Shown here piece after piece: positions 54,343 to 63,630 of a stretch of 64,000 bases of DNA. Both the position numbers and the translations under genes were made by a program. The notes under the pieces are model-generated. The model saw nothing but the letters and a program-made list of their open reading frames with translations. It did not search any database and was not told where the DNA came from. The stretch is taken from the NCBI GenBank assembly GCA_029251865.1, contig JAQXCN010000060.1, forward strand, positions 34,625-98,624, read 5' to 3'. This DNA is from Crocinitomicaceae bacterium. GTDB lineage: Bacteria; Bacteroidota; Bacteroidia; Flavobacteriales_D; Crocinitomicaceae. How positions within the stretch are numbered: the stretch's first letter is position 1; each line of letters starts with the position of its first letter.

Positions 54343-55632
54343 ATGCTAATATATGCGAAACACATAACTGAAAGACTGATTTACACGCTTGATTTTATAT
54401 TCAAGGAGCGTGACTTAAATTATCAAATCACAAGTGATTTTGATGCATTAAATCAATCAAAAGGACCAAAACTTAATTATTCGCATCAAAAAGCAGAAAA
54501 TACTGCGCAAATTATTCCCAGTTCAATACTTTTCAATTCAGGAATTGAAAACTATACGATAGATGCCTCCGTTTTCTTCAATGAAAAATGTTTAGTCATT
54601 AACGGCGTTGTTGATCCAATCGCGAGTGTTTTTTACATACTTACGCGCTATGAAGAGTACAATTCAAGTCAAAAAGACAAATTCGGAAGACACCTCGGTA
54701 AAAAGTCCGTGCTTTATCGATTTGGTTGGCATCACATGGCTATGTGTGATCGCTGGAGCATCGATGTTCTAGAATTTTTGAAACTGAATAGTACCTTTTC
54801 ATTCAATAAGAAAAAGTATAAACCACAGATCATCCCAACTTTCGATATTGACAAAGCTTATGCATTTAAACACAAAGGGCTTCTAAGAAATTTATTAGGC
54901 TACTTCAAAGATCTTTTAACTGGCAATAAAAAACTGACAAAAGAAAGAAGAATGGTCATTGCAGGAAGTAAAAAAGATCCCTTTGATAATTATGATAAAA
55001 TTTACGAAATCCACTATCGAGGTTTTGATGTTAAGCTTTTCTGGATGCTCGGTAATTATGGGAAATTTGATAAAAACATTTCTTACAAAAACAGAAGGCA
55101 TCAGCGGTTAATTCGCAAAATGAATGAAGTTGTGACCATAGGTATTCATCCGAGCTATAAATCTAACTTTAATGAGTTCCACATACATAATGAGATAGAG
55201 CGTCTCCAAAGTATTATAAAAAAGAACGTGAAGAATAGTAGGCAACACTATTTAATGTTGTCATTTCCAATTACTTATGATCGTTTATCCGAACAAGGGA
55301 TTGAAGAAGATTATAGTATGGGCTATGCAGATATAACGGGTTTTAGAGCGGGCACTGCACGTAAGTTCCATTGGTTTAACCTTTCAGTAAACAAGAAAAC
55401 CAAGCTACTAATTCATCCCTTTCTATATATGGATGGTACCCTAAATGAATATCTAAAATTGAATACGAACGAAGCAGAAGAGCATATCGCAAAACTATAC
55501 CTCGAAACACAAAGCTATGGCGGACAATTTATTTTTCTCTGGCACAATGACACAATAGGTGATTACGGACATTGGTCTGGTTGGTCCAGAGTGTTAGAAT
55601 TCTCATTAAGACTAGACGAACTAAACGTTTAA
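54343..55632 (+). CDS. Polysaccharide deacetylase-family protein with DUF7033-type N-terminus
   Basis: A 429-residue protein. The N-terminal 150 residues (VFYILTRYEEYNSSQKDKFGRH, WSIDVLEFLKL) match the DUF7033-like leader of Bacteroidota deacetylase proteins. The C-terminal NodB-like part opens with IPTFDIDKAYAFKHKG (motif-1 Asp pair) and contains TIGIHPSYKSN (His) and ADITGFRAGTARKFHWFNL. The last motif, FLWHNDTIGDYGHW, carries the late histidine. No signal peptide or TM, so it probably acts on a cytoplasmic sugar intermediate. It is coupled to wecB (3-nt gap). Confidence 0.82.
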   Translation: MLIYAKHITERLIYTLDFIFKERDLNYQITSDFDALNQSKGPKLNYSHQKAENTAQIIPSSILFNSGIENYTIDASVFFNEKCLVINGVVDPIASVFYILTRYEEYNSSQKDKFGRHLGKKSVLYRFGWHHMAMCDRWSIDVLEFLKLNSTFSFNKKKYKPQIIPTFDIDKAYAFKHKGLLRNLLGYFKDLLTGNKKLTKERRMVIAGSKKDPFDNYDKIYEIHYRGFDVKLFWMLGNYGKFDKNISYKNRRHQRLIRKMNEVVTIGIHPSYKSNFNEFHIHNEIERLQSIIKKNVKNSRQHYLMLSFPITYDRLSEQGIEEDYSMGYADITGFRAGTARKFHWFNLSVNKKTKLLIHPFLYMDGTLNEYLKLNTNEAEEHIAKLYLETQSYGGQFIFLWHNDTIGDYGHWSGWSRVLEFSLRLDELNV

Positions 55633-55642
55633 AAAAATAAAA

Positions 55643-56635
55643 TTACCACTTACGATCAAAGGGCGCATCAATAAGAATTTTCTCAGTATCACTCGACTTC
55701 ATTGCATAGTTAAATCCGTTGTAAACTGAATATCCGCCTACTTGGCCAGACTTATCAATTGCAATAAAACCACATTGCAATCCCTGAACATCTTCATGCT
55801 TTGAAATAATCCGTTCCACTGCTAGTTTACATGCTTTCTCTGGGTGATGACCTTGTCTCATAAATTCAACGACAGTATGACTTCCTGCAATTCTAATAAT
55901 CGCTTCCCCCATTCCCGTGGCACAAGCTCCACCCACCTCATTATCAATAAACAGTCCTGCACCAATAATGGGAGAATCACCTACACGTCCTGGCAATTTA
56001 TAAGCCCATCCACTGGTTGTACAGGAGCCACTAATATTACCTTGGGCATCTATCGCAAGCATTCCAATTGTATCATGATTTTCATGATTGATCACTGGTT
56101 TCTCAAATGCCTCTTTGTTTTCTTTCTTCCATTCTTTCCAATCTTTCTTAACTTCCTTAATTGGTGTTTTACATGTCTCAAAGCCACAATCTAATGCAAA
56201 TGACCTAGCACCCTCACCAACAAGCATAACGTGCTGAGTTCGCTCCATAACCGCCCTAGCAACTGATATCGGATGAAGAATACCCTCTATGCAGGCAACA
56301 GCTCCGCAGCGAGACCTTTCATCCATGATACAAGCGTCTAAAGTTACATGTCCTGTTCTATCTGGTCTACCCCCTATACCAACGCTTCGATTTGATAGAT
56401 CTGATTCAGTAATTTTTACTCCCTGCTCAACGGCATCGAGAGAAGAACCTGAATTCCCAAGTACTTTCCATGCAGCCTCATTCGCTTCAATACCATGACT
56501 CCACGTAGATATTACAACCGGATTTGAATTTCTACCGGGATTTTTTAATGCCTGCATTCCAAATATAGATTGAGGTTTCAAAATAGAAGTGAAGGCAGTA
56601 GCAAGACTAAACTTAAAAAAAGATCTTCTTTTCAT
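55643..56635 (-). CDS. N4-(beta-N-acetylglucosaminyl)-L-asparaginase (Ntn hydrolase)
   Basis: A 330-residue glycosylasparaginase family protein. Its N-terminus (MKRRSFFKFSLATAFTSIL) resembles a twin-arginine signal, suggesting export. It shows STWSHGIEANEAAW, GIGGRPDRTGHVTLDACIMD, and the autocleavage site ENHDTIGMLAID, where Thr becomes the N-terminal nucleophile, followed by SGSCTTSGWAYKLPGRVGDSPIIGAG. It removes the glycan from Asn-linked sugars in known members. It converges with the deacetylase gene across 10 nt. Confidence 0.92.
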   Translation of the reverse strand: MKRRSFFKFSLATAFTSILKPQSIFGMQALKNPGRNSNPVVISTWSHGIEANEAAWKVLGNSGSSLDAVEQGVKITESDLSNRSVGIGGRPDRTGHVTLDACIMDERSRCGAVACIEGILHPISVARAVMERTQHVMLVGEGARSFALDCGFETCKTPIKEVKKDWKEWKKENKEAFEKPVINHENHDTIGMLAIDAQGNISGSCTTSGWAYKLPGRVGDSPIIGAGLFIDNEVGGACATGMGEAIIRIAGSHTVVEFMRQGHHPEKACKLAVERIISKHEDVQGLQCGFIAIDKSGQVGGYSVYNGFNYAMKSSDTEKILIDAPFDRKW

Positions 56636-56640
56636 AACTC

Positions 56641-57714
56641 TTATTTTTTTTGTTCTATGGTTAACCAGCGCTGGAATTCATTTGCATTGTTTACATGCTG
56701 ACGTCCAGAATTTGTGAAATTATGTCTACCCGAGTAGTCGGCTTTAGCACACATAAATATATAATCCACATTTGAAGGGTTTAACACTGCATCGAGGAGC
56801 CCCTTCCCAATTATGCATATTGGTCCTGGCGGCAAACCATAATGTTTATAAGTATTATACTCACAATCAATGTCTCGATGTTTGTATAGAAGGCGTTGCA
56901 CACCATCTAATTCACTTCCCCAACAAAATTTAAAGGTGGGGTCTGATTGTAATTTAATGCGCTGGTTTAAACGATTTAGGTACAAGCCAGCAATTACCGG
57001 CCATTCATCCGAAATTCGTGACTGCTCAGAATACACAATACTACCTAAAGTGTAGGCCTCACTTGGCTTATTCAATCCAATATCTCTGAGTTTAGAAATT
57101 CGTTCGTCAGACCAGAACGCCTTAAATTCTTTTGCCATTCTATCCGTAAATTTTTTAGCATCCGAATCATAATAAAATTGATAGGTATTAGACAGGAACA
57201 TCGCTGGGAACTCTTCCATTGAGAATCCATATGACTTGCTTGTTTCCGGGTTTAAGAGATAGGAGGCGAGCGTTGCACTATCGCACTGTATATGTTGTGC
57301 CACTTTCCCGCAAATTTTTTCAAGCTGATTTGGACCAGAACAATTATTGAAAGTCACCCTTACTTCCTGCTCTGCATTTCCATTACCAAGGCGATTGAGC
57401 TTAAAACCATTTAGTAGATTACTGTATGAAACACCTGGAGCCAACTCATATTTCCCGAGTGCAATGTTAGCTTTGTTCATTTCCTTGTAATTCCCAACTG
57501 CTAAAAACAACTTGACATCATCAATGACCTTCTTTTCAAAGAGTTTATTCGCTAAAGCCTCTAGACTAAGGGAATCCAAAACCACAAATTCTACCTTGTT
57601 CTTATTGATCGTAGCTTTTTGAGAGGCGAAGTAAAGTTGCAACTTTGGATAAGCAAAGAATGCAGCCCCGAATAACAAAGCAATTGTAAAAATGAAAATT
57701 GAGCGTTTTTTCAT
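56641..57714 (-). CDS. mltG: Endolytic transglycosylase MltG
   Basis: A 357-residue inner-membrane protein with one N-terminal TM helix (SIFIFTIALLFGAAFFAYP) and a YceG-like domain: GSIVYSEQSRISDEWPVIAGLYLNR with the catalytic-type Glu, KLQSDPTF, YNTYKHYGLPPGPIC and HNFTNSGRQHVNN. It cleaves nascent glycan strands in peptidoglycan synthesis. The SEQ replaces the more common KET around the Glu. It is the last gene of a dapF operon and overlaps the GNAT gene by 4 nt. Confidence 0.93.
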   Translation of the reverse strand: MKKRSIFIFTIALLFGAAFFAYPKLQLYFASQKATINKNKVEFVVLDSLSLEALANKLFEKKVIDDVKLFLAVGNYKEMNKANIALGKYELAPGVSYSNLLNGFKLNRLGNGNAEQEVRVTFNNCSGPNQLEKICGKVAQHIQCDSATLASYLLNPETSKSYGFSMEEFPAMFLSNTYQFYYDSDAKKFTDRMAKEFKAFWSDERISKLRDIGLNKPSEAYTLGSIVYSEQSRISDEWPVIAGLYLNRLNQRIKLQSDPTFKFCWGSELDGVQRLLYKHRDIDCEYNTYKHYGLPPGPICIIGKGLLDAVLNPSNVDYIFMCAKADYSGRHNFTNSGRQHVNNANEFQRWLTIEQKK

Positions 57715-58205
57715 AATTGAAATTCGTATGTTAATAATTCAGCATTTTTTTCTGCCTTATTTAATCTTGTGTAACCCAAACCTTCAAACAAAGCTATGCT
57801 GTATGAGTTGAAGCTTTGGATCTTGGCCTTAAGACGCTTCAATTGAAATACCTGAAACGCCAAATCGTGAAGTTGTATTATGGACTGGCGCGCATAGCCT
57901 TTTCTGCGCATTTTCTTTTCTGCAATAAGAATACCTATATAGGCCGTTCGGTTTTTCTGATTAAAATCATAAAGATCAATAGTTCCTAAAGTCTCATTAT
58001 TATCCTCTAAACAAATCATAAATCTTGTATGACCTGAAGTAATGAAATCCTGCTGTTCTTCAATAAGTTGATAAATCAACTCTAATGAAACTTTATTTTG
58101 AGTTTGGGTTACACGACCTGTCTCTTCGGATAATTCCCATAAATAGACGCGAAGTGCATCATCCTTGCCAACGAGGCGCAAAAATATATTTGTCGAATCA
58201 AGCAT
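57711..58205 (-). CDS. GNAT family N-acetyltransferase
   Basis: A 164-residue acetyltransferase of the RimJ/RimL-like kind: LRLVGKDDALRVYLWE, the cofactor segment YIGILIAEKKMRRKGYARQSI with the acetyl-CoA-binding R-x-x-G-x-A, and LKAKIQSFNSYSIALFEGLGYT. The acceptor is unknown. It overlaps the upstream gene by 8 nt and mltG by 4 nt. Confidence 0.9.
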   Translation of the reverse strand: MLDSTNIFLRLVGKDDALRVYLWELSEETGRVTQTQNKVSLELIYQLIEEQQDFITSGHTRFMICLEDNNETLGTIDLYDFNQKNRTAYIGILIAEKKMRRKGYARQSIIQLHDLAFQVFQLKRLKAKIQSFNSYSIALFEGLGYTRLNKAEKNAELLTYEFQL

Positions 58206-58695
58206 TGAGAAAATTCAACCTTTTTTCAATGTCCGACACCGCATAGGATTTGATTCCCGCCTCTTCAACTGATACATTTTGGGCTGACCATCCTGAAATC
58301 TTTTTGGCACCATCTAAATAGATTAAAAGGTCTGAAAGCTTAGGTATTTCATTTGGCACATCAAGTACTTTTTTTATCGGAGAAAGACAAGAGCATCGGG
58401 CTGAAGTAGCTGAAGTAAAAGAATTAAACACATGCTCTACCAACGCGACACTTAACCTAATATTTAACTTTAATTTAATTAACTTAATGCTCTTATTTTT
58501 AACCATATAAGAAACTCTACTTACAGGGATTTTATCTTGGCCATTACTCTTCAGGCTAAAGAAAATACCTTGAGTTGAGATTCCAATATGGGGCGGCGTT
58601 TTATCCACATGGAATACCCAAATCAACAAGTCTTCTTCATCAGAAACAGAACTAAGGTGATTCACTTTTGTGAATTTATAATCGAATGTTTCCAT
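58198..58695 (-). CDS. Conserved hypothetical protein in the dapF-mltG operon
   Basis: 165 residues, no recognised domain. No signal peptide or TM. The N-terminal half is beta-rich (DLLIWVFHVDKTPPHIGISTQGIFFSL), the middle basic (KNKSIKLIKLKLNIRLSVALVEHVFN), and a short stretch with two close cysteines (SARCSCLSPIKKVLDVP, about 98-114) could bind a metal or be redox active. The gene overlaps dapF by 20 nt and the GNAT gene by 8 nt, so it is almost certainly expressed with them. The overlaps and codon pattern argue that it is real. Confidence 0.7.
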   Translation of the reverse strand: METFDYKFTKVNHLSSVSDEEDLLIWVFHVDKTPPHIGISTQGIFFSLKSNGQDKIPVSRVSYMVKNKSIKLIKLKLNIRLSVALVEHVFNSFTSATSARCSCLSPIKKVLDVPNEIPKLSDLLIYLDGAKKISGWSAQNVSVEEAGIKSYAVSDIEKRLNFLNA

Positions 58696-59488
58696 GATAA
58701 ATTGACGTTGCTGGTCCGATTAAATAAACAGAGGTATAAATTCCAGTATCCTGTCGCTCAAAGGTAACCTTGAGATCTCCTCCTTTTGAATTCATATTTA
58801 TGCTTCCTGATTTCAATTCTTCTTTTAAAGCATGAACAAGTGCGCAAGCAGTTGCGCCTGTTCCGCATGATAGTGTTTCATTTTCTACACCACGCTCATA
58901 AGTTGCAATAGAGATGTCGCCTGAATCTTTAATATGAACGAAATTGACATTTATGCCCTGCGCTTCATATGCCTCAGAATATCTGATTTCTTGTCCTATT
59001 TTTTTAACGCTTGATGTTTCAAGTGAGGACAAATCATTCGCGTAAACGACTAGATGAGGAGAGCCAGTATCCATGTAATAGACATCTCCAACATTAAAGG
59101 ATTCTAATTTAACTTTTGCCGGAATACTTTCAATAGCCATTTCCAGCTTAACATCAGCACCACATACAAGGGCATAATGGGCACCATCAATGGCATCAAA
59201 ATAGACTTCATTATTTTTAATGATCTTATGTTCGTGAACGAACTGAACAGCACATCTTGCACCATTACCACAAAAACTTTTAGAGCCATCAGGATTAAAG
59301 AAATCCATAAAAAAATCGCTTGTATCAGATGTGTTTATTAGAATTAGACCGTCTGAACCAATACCAAACTTTCTATCACAAAGCTTTTGAATTTGCTCAA
59401 TACTTAATTCATTATAGGATCCATCTATATTATTGAGAATAATGAAATCATTACCTGTACCCTGATACTTTGAAAATGCGATATCCAT
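58676..59488 (-). CDS. dapF: Diaminopimelate epimerase
   Basis: A 270-residue epimerase converting LL-DAP to meso-DAP for peptidoglycan and lysine. FSKYQGTGNDFIIL starts it, the first catalytic Cys is in SFCGNGARCAV, and the second in ETLSCGTGATACAL. ATG 59488 (MDIAFSKYQ) is chosen over an open frame to 59551 because it matches the family N-terminus and a TACATTTG box lies just upstream. It heads an overlapping operon ending in mltG. Confidence 0.95.
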   Translation of the reverse strand: MDIAFSKYQGTGNDFIILNNIDGSYNELSIEQIQKLCDRKFGIGSDGLILINTSDTSDFFMDFFNPDGSKSFCGNGARCAVQFVHEHKIIKNNEVYFDAIDGAHYALVCGADVKLEMAIESIPAKVKLESFNVGDVYYMDTGSPHLVVYANDLSSLETSSVKKIGQEIRYSEAYEAQGINVNFVHIKDSGDISIATYERGVENETLSCGTGATACALVHALKEELKSGSINMNSKGGDLKVTFERQDTGIYTSVYLIGPATSIYHGNIRL

Positions 59489-59495
59489 AGTGTAA

Positions 59496-59503
59496 CAAAT
59501 GTA
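59496..59503 (-). promoter_or_regulatory. -7 element of the dapF operon
   Basis: On the minus strand TACATTTG matches TAnnTTTG and ends 7 nt before the dapF ATG, implying a very short or absent leader. Confidence 0.45.
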
Positions 59504-59557
59504 AGCAATATCAATTTTATTTATATGCAGCTGCTTAACAATCTTTAACATCGAAAA

Positions 59558-59595
59558 TGTACCAAGTTTAAGACTTTAGATGTTAAACTTGTACA
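59558..59595. promoter_or_regulatory. 13-bp inverted repeat between dapF and htrA
   Basis: TGTACCAAGTTTAA (59558-59571) and TTAAACTTGTACA (59583-59595) are reverse complements except for one extra C, separated by 11 nt. The right arm contains TAAACTTG, a -7-like box one base off consensus, 22 nt before the protease ATG. It is a likely operator or 5' UTR stem for the protease gene. Confidence 0.6.
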
Positions 59596-59613
59596 AACAA
59601 TAATTACGCGAAC

Positions 59614-61095
59614 ATGAACAAAACTTCAGTATTTAAGACAATATTTTTTGGTTTTCTCGGCGGCACCATTGCCGTTCTACTATTCTTTCAGATTCAAACC
59701 CAGGAAAAAACTACCACTCGAAAACTGACTGCAAACGAACTTATTGACGGAAACAGAACGACTCCGGTGAGGCATGTTAATTACACGGGGACTGCATCAA
59801 TTGATTTTAAAGAAGCCTCAATAAACTCAATCAATTCCGTCGTTCATGTAACTACAAAAATGGTTCAAACCACTTTTCAACGTGATATTTTTCAAGAATT
59901 TTTTTACGGTCCTGGTGCTGGAGGTCGAGAATTCAAACAATTCGGTGAGGGCGCTGGTTCGGGAGTTATTATATCATCACAAGGATATATTGTTACGAAT
60001 AACCATGTAATTGAAAATGCAAGCGAAATCGAGGTGACACTAAATGACAATTCTAAATACAAAGCAACAGTAGTAGGTGCTGATCCATCTACGGATATTG
60101 CAGTTATCAAAATTGAAGAATCAGGATTGCCTGCAATAGCAATTGGCAATAGTGATAACCTAGCAATCGGGGAATGGGTTTTAGCCGTAGGTAATCCTTT
60201 CAACTTAACATCGACTGTTACCGCAGGAATTGTTTCTGCGAAGGCAAGAAATATAAACCTCCTTAATAATCCAGGTAAAAATATCGTCCCTATCGAATCC
60301 TTTATTCAGACCGATGCTGCCGTAAACCCAGGAAATAGTGGCGGGGCACTTGTTAATACAAAAGGAGAACTTGTAGGTATCAATACCGCTATCGCATCGC
60401 AAACAGGAAGCTATTCAGGCTATTCTTTTGCAGTCCCTGTAAATTTAGTTCAAAAGGTGATGCGGGATTTAATTGACTATGGTATTGTTCAAAGAGGTTA
60501 TCTTGGCGTACAAATCGCAGATCTAACACAAGAACTGAAAACAGAAAAAAATCTACCCAACTTAAAAGGGGTTTACATCGCAAAAGTTATTGAAGATGGA
60601 AGTGCCGATAAAGCGGGGATTAAAGAGGGAGATGTGATTCTCAAAGTCGGTACGAAAGAAGTAAATTCTGCCGCAGCTCTTCAAGAGGAAATAGGGAAAA
60701 TGCGACCTGGAGACAAAGTGGCAGTAACAATCCGAGACCGCAAAGGAGGAGAGAACATTAAAGAAATCGTCCTGAGAAACAAAGAGGGCCTTACAAAACT
60801 CATATCTAAAGAAGAAATAAAAAAGAATGTAGCTCTTGGCGCAACATTTGAAACTTTATCTAAAAAAGAAAAAGAGGCATTAAAAATAAATTACGGTGTT
60901 AAGATTAGTGCAATCACCTCGGGAAAATTAAAATCATTAGGACTGAGTGAGGGTATCATCATCACAAAAGTCAATAATGAACCAGTGGAAAATGTTGAAC
61001 AGTTGGCATCGAAGCTAAATGACTCAAATAGAGGAATCTTACTTGAAATCATGTCAGAAAGTGGTAAAAAAGATTATGTCGGATTTGGATTATAA
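59614..61095 (+). CDS. HtrA/Deg-family periplasmic serine protease
   Basis: A 493-residue Do-like protease with an N-terminal membrane anchor or uncleaved signal (TIFFGFLGGTIAVLLFF). The trypsin-like domain has catalytic H131 (VTNNHVIEN), D161 (DPSTDIAVIKI) and S242 (NPGNSGGALVN). Two PDZ domains follow (about 295-385 and 400-490). It degrades and refolds misfolded envelope proteins. It is preceded by an inverted repeat that may couple its expression to envelope stress; no regulator is identified. Separate from the sigma gene by 152 nt. Confidence 0.93.
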   Translation: MNKTSVFKTIFFGFLGGTIAVLLFFQIQTQEKTTTRKLTANELIDGNRTTPVRHVNYTGTASIDFKEASINSINSVVHVTTKMVQTTFQRDIFQEFFYGPGAGGREFKQFGEGAGSGVIISSQGYIVTNNHVIENASEIEVTLNDNSKYKATVVGADPSTDIAVIKIEESGLPAIAIGNSDNLAIGEWVLAVGNPFNLTSTVTAGIVSAKARNINLLNNPGKNIVPIESFIQTDAAVNPGNSGGALVNTKGELVGINTAIASQTGSYSGYSFAVPVNLVQKVMRDLIDYGIVQRGYLGVQIADLTQELKTEKNLPNLKGVYIAKVIEDGSADKAGIKEGDVILKVGTKEVNSAAALQEEIGKMRPGDKVAVTIRDRKGGENIKEIVLRNKEGLTKLISKEEIKKNVALGATFETLSKKEKEALKINYGVKISAITSGKLKSLGLSEGIIITKVNNEPVENVEQLASKLNDSNRGILLEIMSESGKKDYVGFGL

Positions 61096-61247
61096 AAAAC
61101 GTATTTTAAGGCACGGTTTTTGACAACCAAAAATGTTAAATTTTGTTTACAAAAAAGGTGTTGAATATTTTTCATTCTGCTTTTTTTGACTTTACTTTGC
61201 CTCCTGTAATTGAATAAAATAATCACCATAAATCACACCTTTAGCGC

Positions 61248-62114
61248 ATGAGACAGCTCAAAATAACTAAATCCATAACGAACCGAGAAAGCCAATCATT
61301 AGATAAGTATCTACAAGACATTGGTCGCGAAGATTTAATTACGGCTGAACAAGAAGTTGAACTTGCAAAAAAAATTAAGGCAGGTGATCAATTGGCACTT
61401 GAAAAATTAACAAGAGCAAATCTGAGGTTTGTGGTTTCCGTTGCTAAACAATATCAAAACCAGGGTTTGACCTTACCTGATTTAATCAACGAAGGGAATC
61501 TCGGTTTAATCAAGGCTGCCCAGAAATTCGACGAGACCAGAGGTTTTAAGTTTATATCTTATGCCGTTTGGTGGATTCGTCAATCTATACTTCAAGCACT
61601 TGCTGAGCAAGCTAGAATTGTAAGGTTACCTTTAAATCAAGTTGGTTCACTGAATAAAATAAATAAAGCCTTTTCAAAATTAGAACAGGAATATGAAAGA
61701 CCCCCATCCGCTGAAGAGCTTGCCGAAGCATTGGAAGTTCCAGAAGATAAAATAAAAGAAAGTTTAAATGTTTCAGGTCGACACGTTTCAATGGATGCTC
61801 CACTAACAACGAATGAAGATGGCGGAACGCTAATGGATGTAATGGCAAATAATGATGCGCCAAAAACAGACCAAGCGCTAATGGCTGAATCACTTCAAAA
61901 AGAAATTGAGCGCTCTTTGAGCACTTTAACAGATAAAGAAAGAGAAATTATTCGTTTGTTTTTCGGAATTGGAATGAATCACGGATTAACACTTGAAGAA
62001 ATTGGTTCTCAGTTCAATCTCACTAGAGAGCGCGTGCGTCAAATCAAAGAAAAAGCGATAAGACGTCTGCGACATACCTCGCGAAATAAATTACTAAAAT
62101 CTTATTTAGGATAA
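61248..62114 (+). CDS. rpoD: Primary sigma-70 factor
   Basis: A 288-residue group 1 sigma factor of the short Bacteroidota type, lacking region 1.1. Region 1.2: [20 protein letters not shown]. Region 2: [36 protein letters not shown]. Region 3: about 130-205. Region 4: [20 protein letters not shown], the helix-turn-helix for the -33 box. Bacteroidota primary sigma recognises TTG/TAnnTTTG promoters, which matches the upstream elements seen across this window. It is followed by a strong terminator. Confidence 0.96.
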   Translation: MRQLKITKSITNRESQSLDKYLQDIGREDLITAEQEVELAKKIKAGDQLALEKLTRANLRFVVSVAKQYQNQGLTLPDLINEGNLGLIKAAQKFDETRGFKFISYAVWWIRQSILQALAEQARIVRLPLNQVGSLNKINKAFSKLEQEYERPPSAEELAEALEVPEDKIKESLNVSGRHVSMDAPLTTNEDGGTLMDVMANNDAPKTDQALMAESLQKEIERSLSTLTDKEREIIRLFFGIGMNHGLTLEEIGSQFNLTRERVRQIKEKAIRRLRHTSRNKLLKSYLG

Positions 62115-62121
62115 TGACACC

Positions 62122-62150
62122 AAGGCTGCCCGAAAGGGCGGCTTTTTTTT
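62122..62150 (+). terminator. Rho-independent terminator after rpoD
   Basis: AAGGCTGCCC, GAAA tetraloop, GGGCGGCTTT and a T-run to 62150: ten pairs with two G-T wobbles. It lies 8 nt after the stop. Confidence 0.9.
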
Positions 62151-62178
62151 ATTAGCAACAACAACAAATCAAAAACAA

Positions 62179-63630
62179 ATGAAAAGCGAATTGGGTTATG
62201 AAAAAGGCTTGCACCTTCATATTGAAAAAGAGCGTGCAGCAGTAAAGCTTCAAAGTAATGTTGGAGAATTACTTTATGAGAAAGGAATTGAATTGGTTCT
62301 TTTTAGGCATCACTTAACCGATATTACAATTTCGGAAATCATTAACCTTCACGACTATTCAAGGAAGGTTACCAGTCAATCGATAGATGTATTTACGACA
62401 TCAGAGCTTGCAACAAATTTATTAGAGCTTGAAGTAATCCCATCTAAGCTCGATATTGGTAAACTTGCGAATGAATGGAATAAAGAAGGAGGGAATTATA
62501 AAAACCAAAAAGAATTCCTTTCAGACAAACTCTCTGTTCTTGAAGAAAACCAAGATCAGCCGGTAGAGCCAAGAGATGTTATTTTATATGGTTTTGGTAG
62601 AATCGGTAGATTAGCGGCAAGAGAGCTAATCAAACAAGCCGGAAAAGGCCAGCAATTGAGATTAAGAGCGATTGTGACCAGAAGTTCTAAAGATGATGAT
62701 ATCATTAAGAGGGCTTCACTTTTAAGAAATGACTCTGTGCATGGTGCATTCAAAGGTTCAGTAATTGAAGACCTAGACAAAAAAGCACTAGTAATTAATG
62801 GACAGATTGTACACATGATTAGTGCAAAAACACCCGAAGATATAGATTATACAGCCTATGGTATCAAAAACGCACTGGTCATAGACAATACGGGTGTCTA
62901 CACAAATCGTGAGGCCTTAACGCGTCACCTTAGTGCGAAAGGTACTGCCAAGGTCCTTTTGACTGCGCCTGGAAAAGAAATTCCAAACATTGTTTATGGT
63001 ATTAACCAAGGAGAACTTGACCTTGAAAACGAAAACATTTATTCAGCTGCCTCATGTACAACGAATGCTATATCTCCGATACTTAAGCTAATGAGTGATA
63101 AATTTGGAATTCAAAAAGGACATATCGAAACTGTTCATGCCTACACCAATGACCAGAACTTATTGGATAACATGCATAAAAAACCGAGAAGAGGGCGCTC
63201 AGCTGCAATCAACATGGTAATCACTTCGACAGGTGCCGGAAATGCTGTAACAAAGGTAATACCTCAACTTAAAGATAAATTAACGGCGAATGCTGTTCGT
63301 GTGCCTACACCAAATGGATCATTGGCAATCATAAGTCTCGAATTAAATAAAGAAACTTCTGTTGAAGAAATCAATCAGGTTGTGCACAATGAGGCTCTTA
63401 ATGGTGATTTAGTGAATCAGATTTATTATTCTTTGGATAGTGAACTGGTTTCAAATGATATTATTGGAAATACGTGCTGTGCTGTTTTTGACTCGCAGGC
63501 AACCTTAAGTTCAAAAGATGGTAAAAGCACCGTTCTTTATACCTGGTACGATAACGAATATGGTTACACAAAGCAGGTCATAAGACTCGCCAAGTACATT
63601 ACAAAAGTACGTCGAGCGATATACTATTAA
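62179..63630 (+). CDS. Glyceraldehyde-3-phosphate dehydrogenase, long form
   Basis: A 483-residue GAPDH. The extra N-terminal region (about 1-130, helical) is followed by the standard enzyme: NAD-binding VILYGFGRIGRLAARELI, then VLLTAPGKEIPNIVYG, the catalytic Cys293 in AASCTTNAISP, HAYTNDQNLLDNMHK, RRGRSAAINMVITSTGA and WYDNEYGYTKQVIRL. Ordinary GAPDH is about 335; forms near 480 with an N-terminal extension occur in Bacteroidota and Gammaproteobacteria. Whether it serves glycolysis or gluconeogenesis is unknown. ATG 62179 is after the rpoD terminator. Confidence 0.93.
   Translation: MKSELGYEKGLHLHIEKERAAVKLQSNVGELLYEKGIELVLFRHHLTDITISEIINLHDYSRKVTSQSIDVFTTSELATNLLELEVIPSKLDIGKLANEWNKEGGNYKNQKEFLSDKLSVLEENQDQPVEPRDVILYGFGRIGRLAARELIKQAGKGQQLRLRAIVTRSSKDDDIIKRASLLRNDSVHGAFKGSVIEDLDKKALVINGQIVHMISAKTPEDIDYTAYGIKNALVIDNTGVYTNREALTRHLSAKGTAKVLLTAPGKEIPNIVYGINQGELDLENENIYSAASCTTNAISPILKLMSDKFGIQKGHIETVHAYTNDQNLLDNMHKKPRRGRSAAINMVITSTGAGNAVTKVIPQLKDKLTANAVRVPTPNGSLAIISLELNKETSVEEINQVVHNEALNGDLVNQIYYSLDSELVSNDIIGNTCCAVFDSQATLSSKDGKSTVLYTWYDNEYGYTKQVIRLAKYITKVRRAIYY

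Noticed and set aside
61096..61247. Promoter of rpoD
   Set aside because: Boxes such as TACTTTG (61193-61199) and TAAATTTTG (61137-61145) are each one base off in length, and no TTG lies at 17-23 nt; not strong enough to list.
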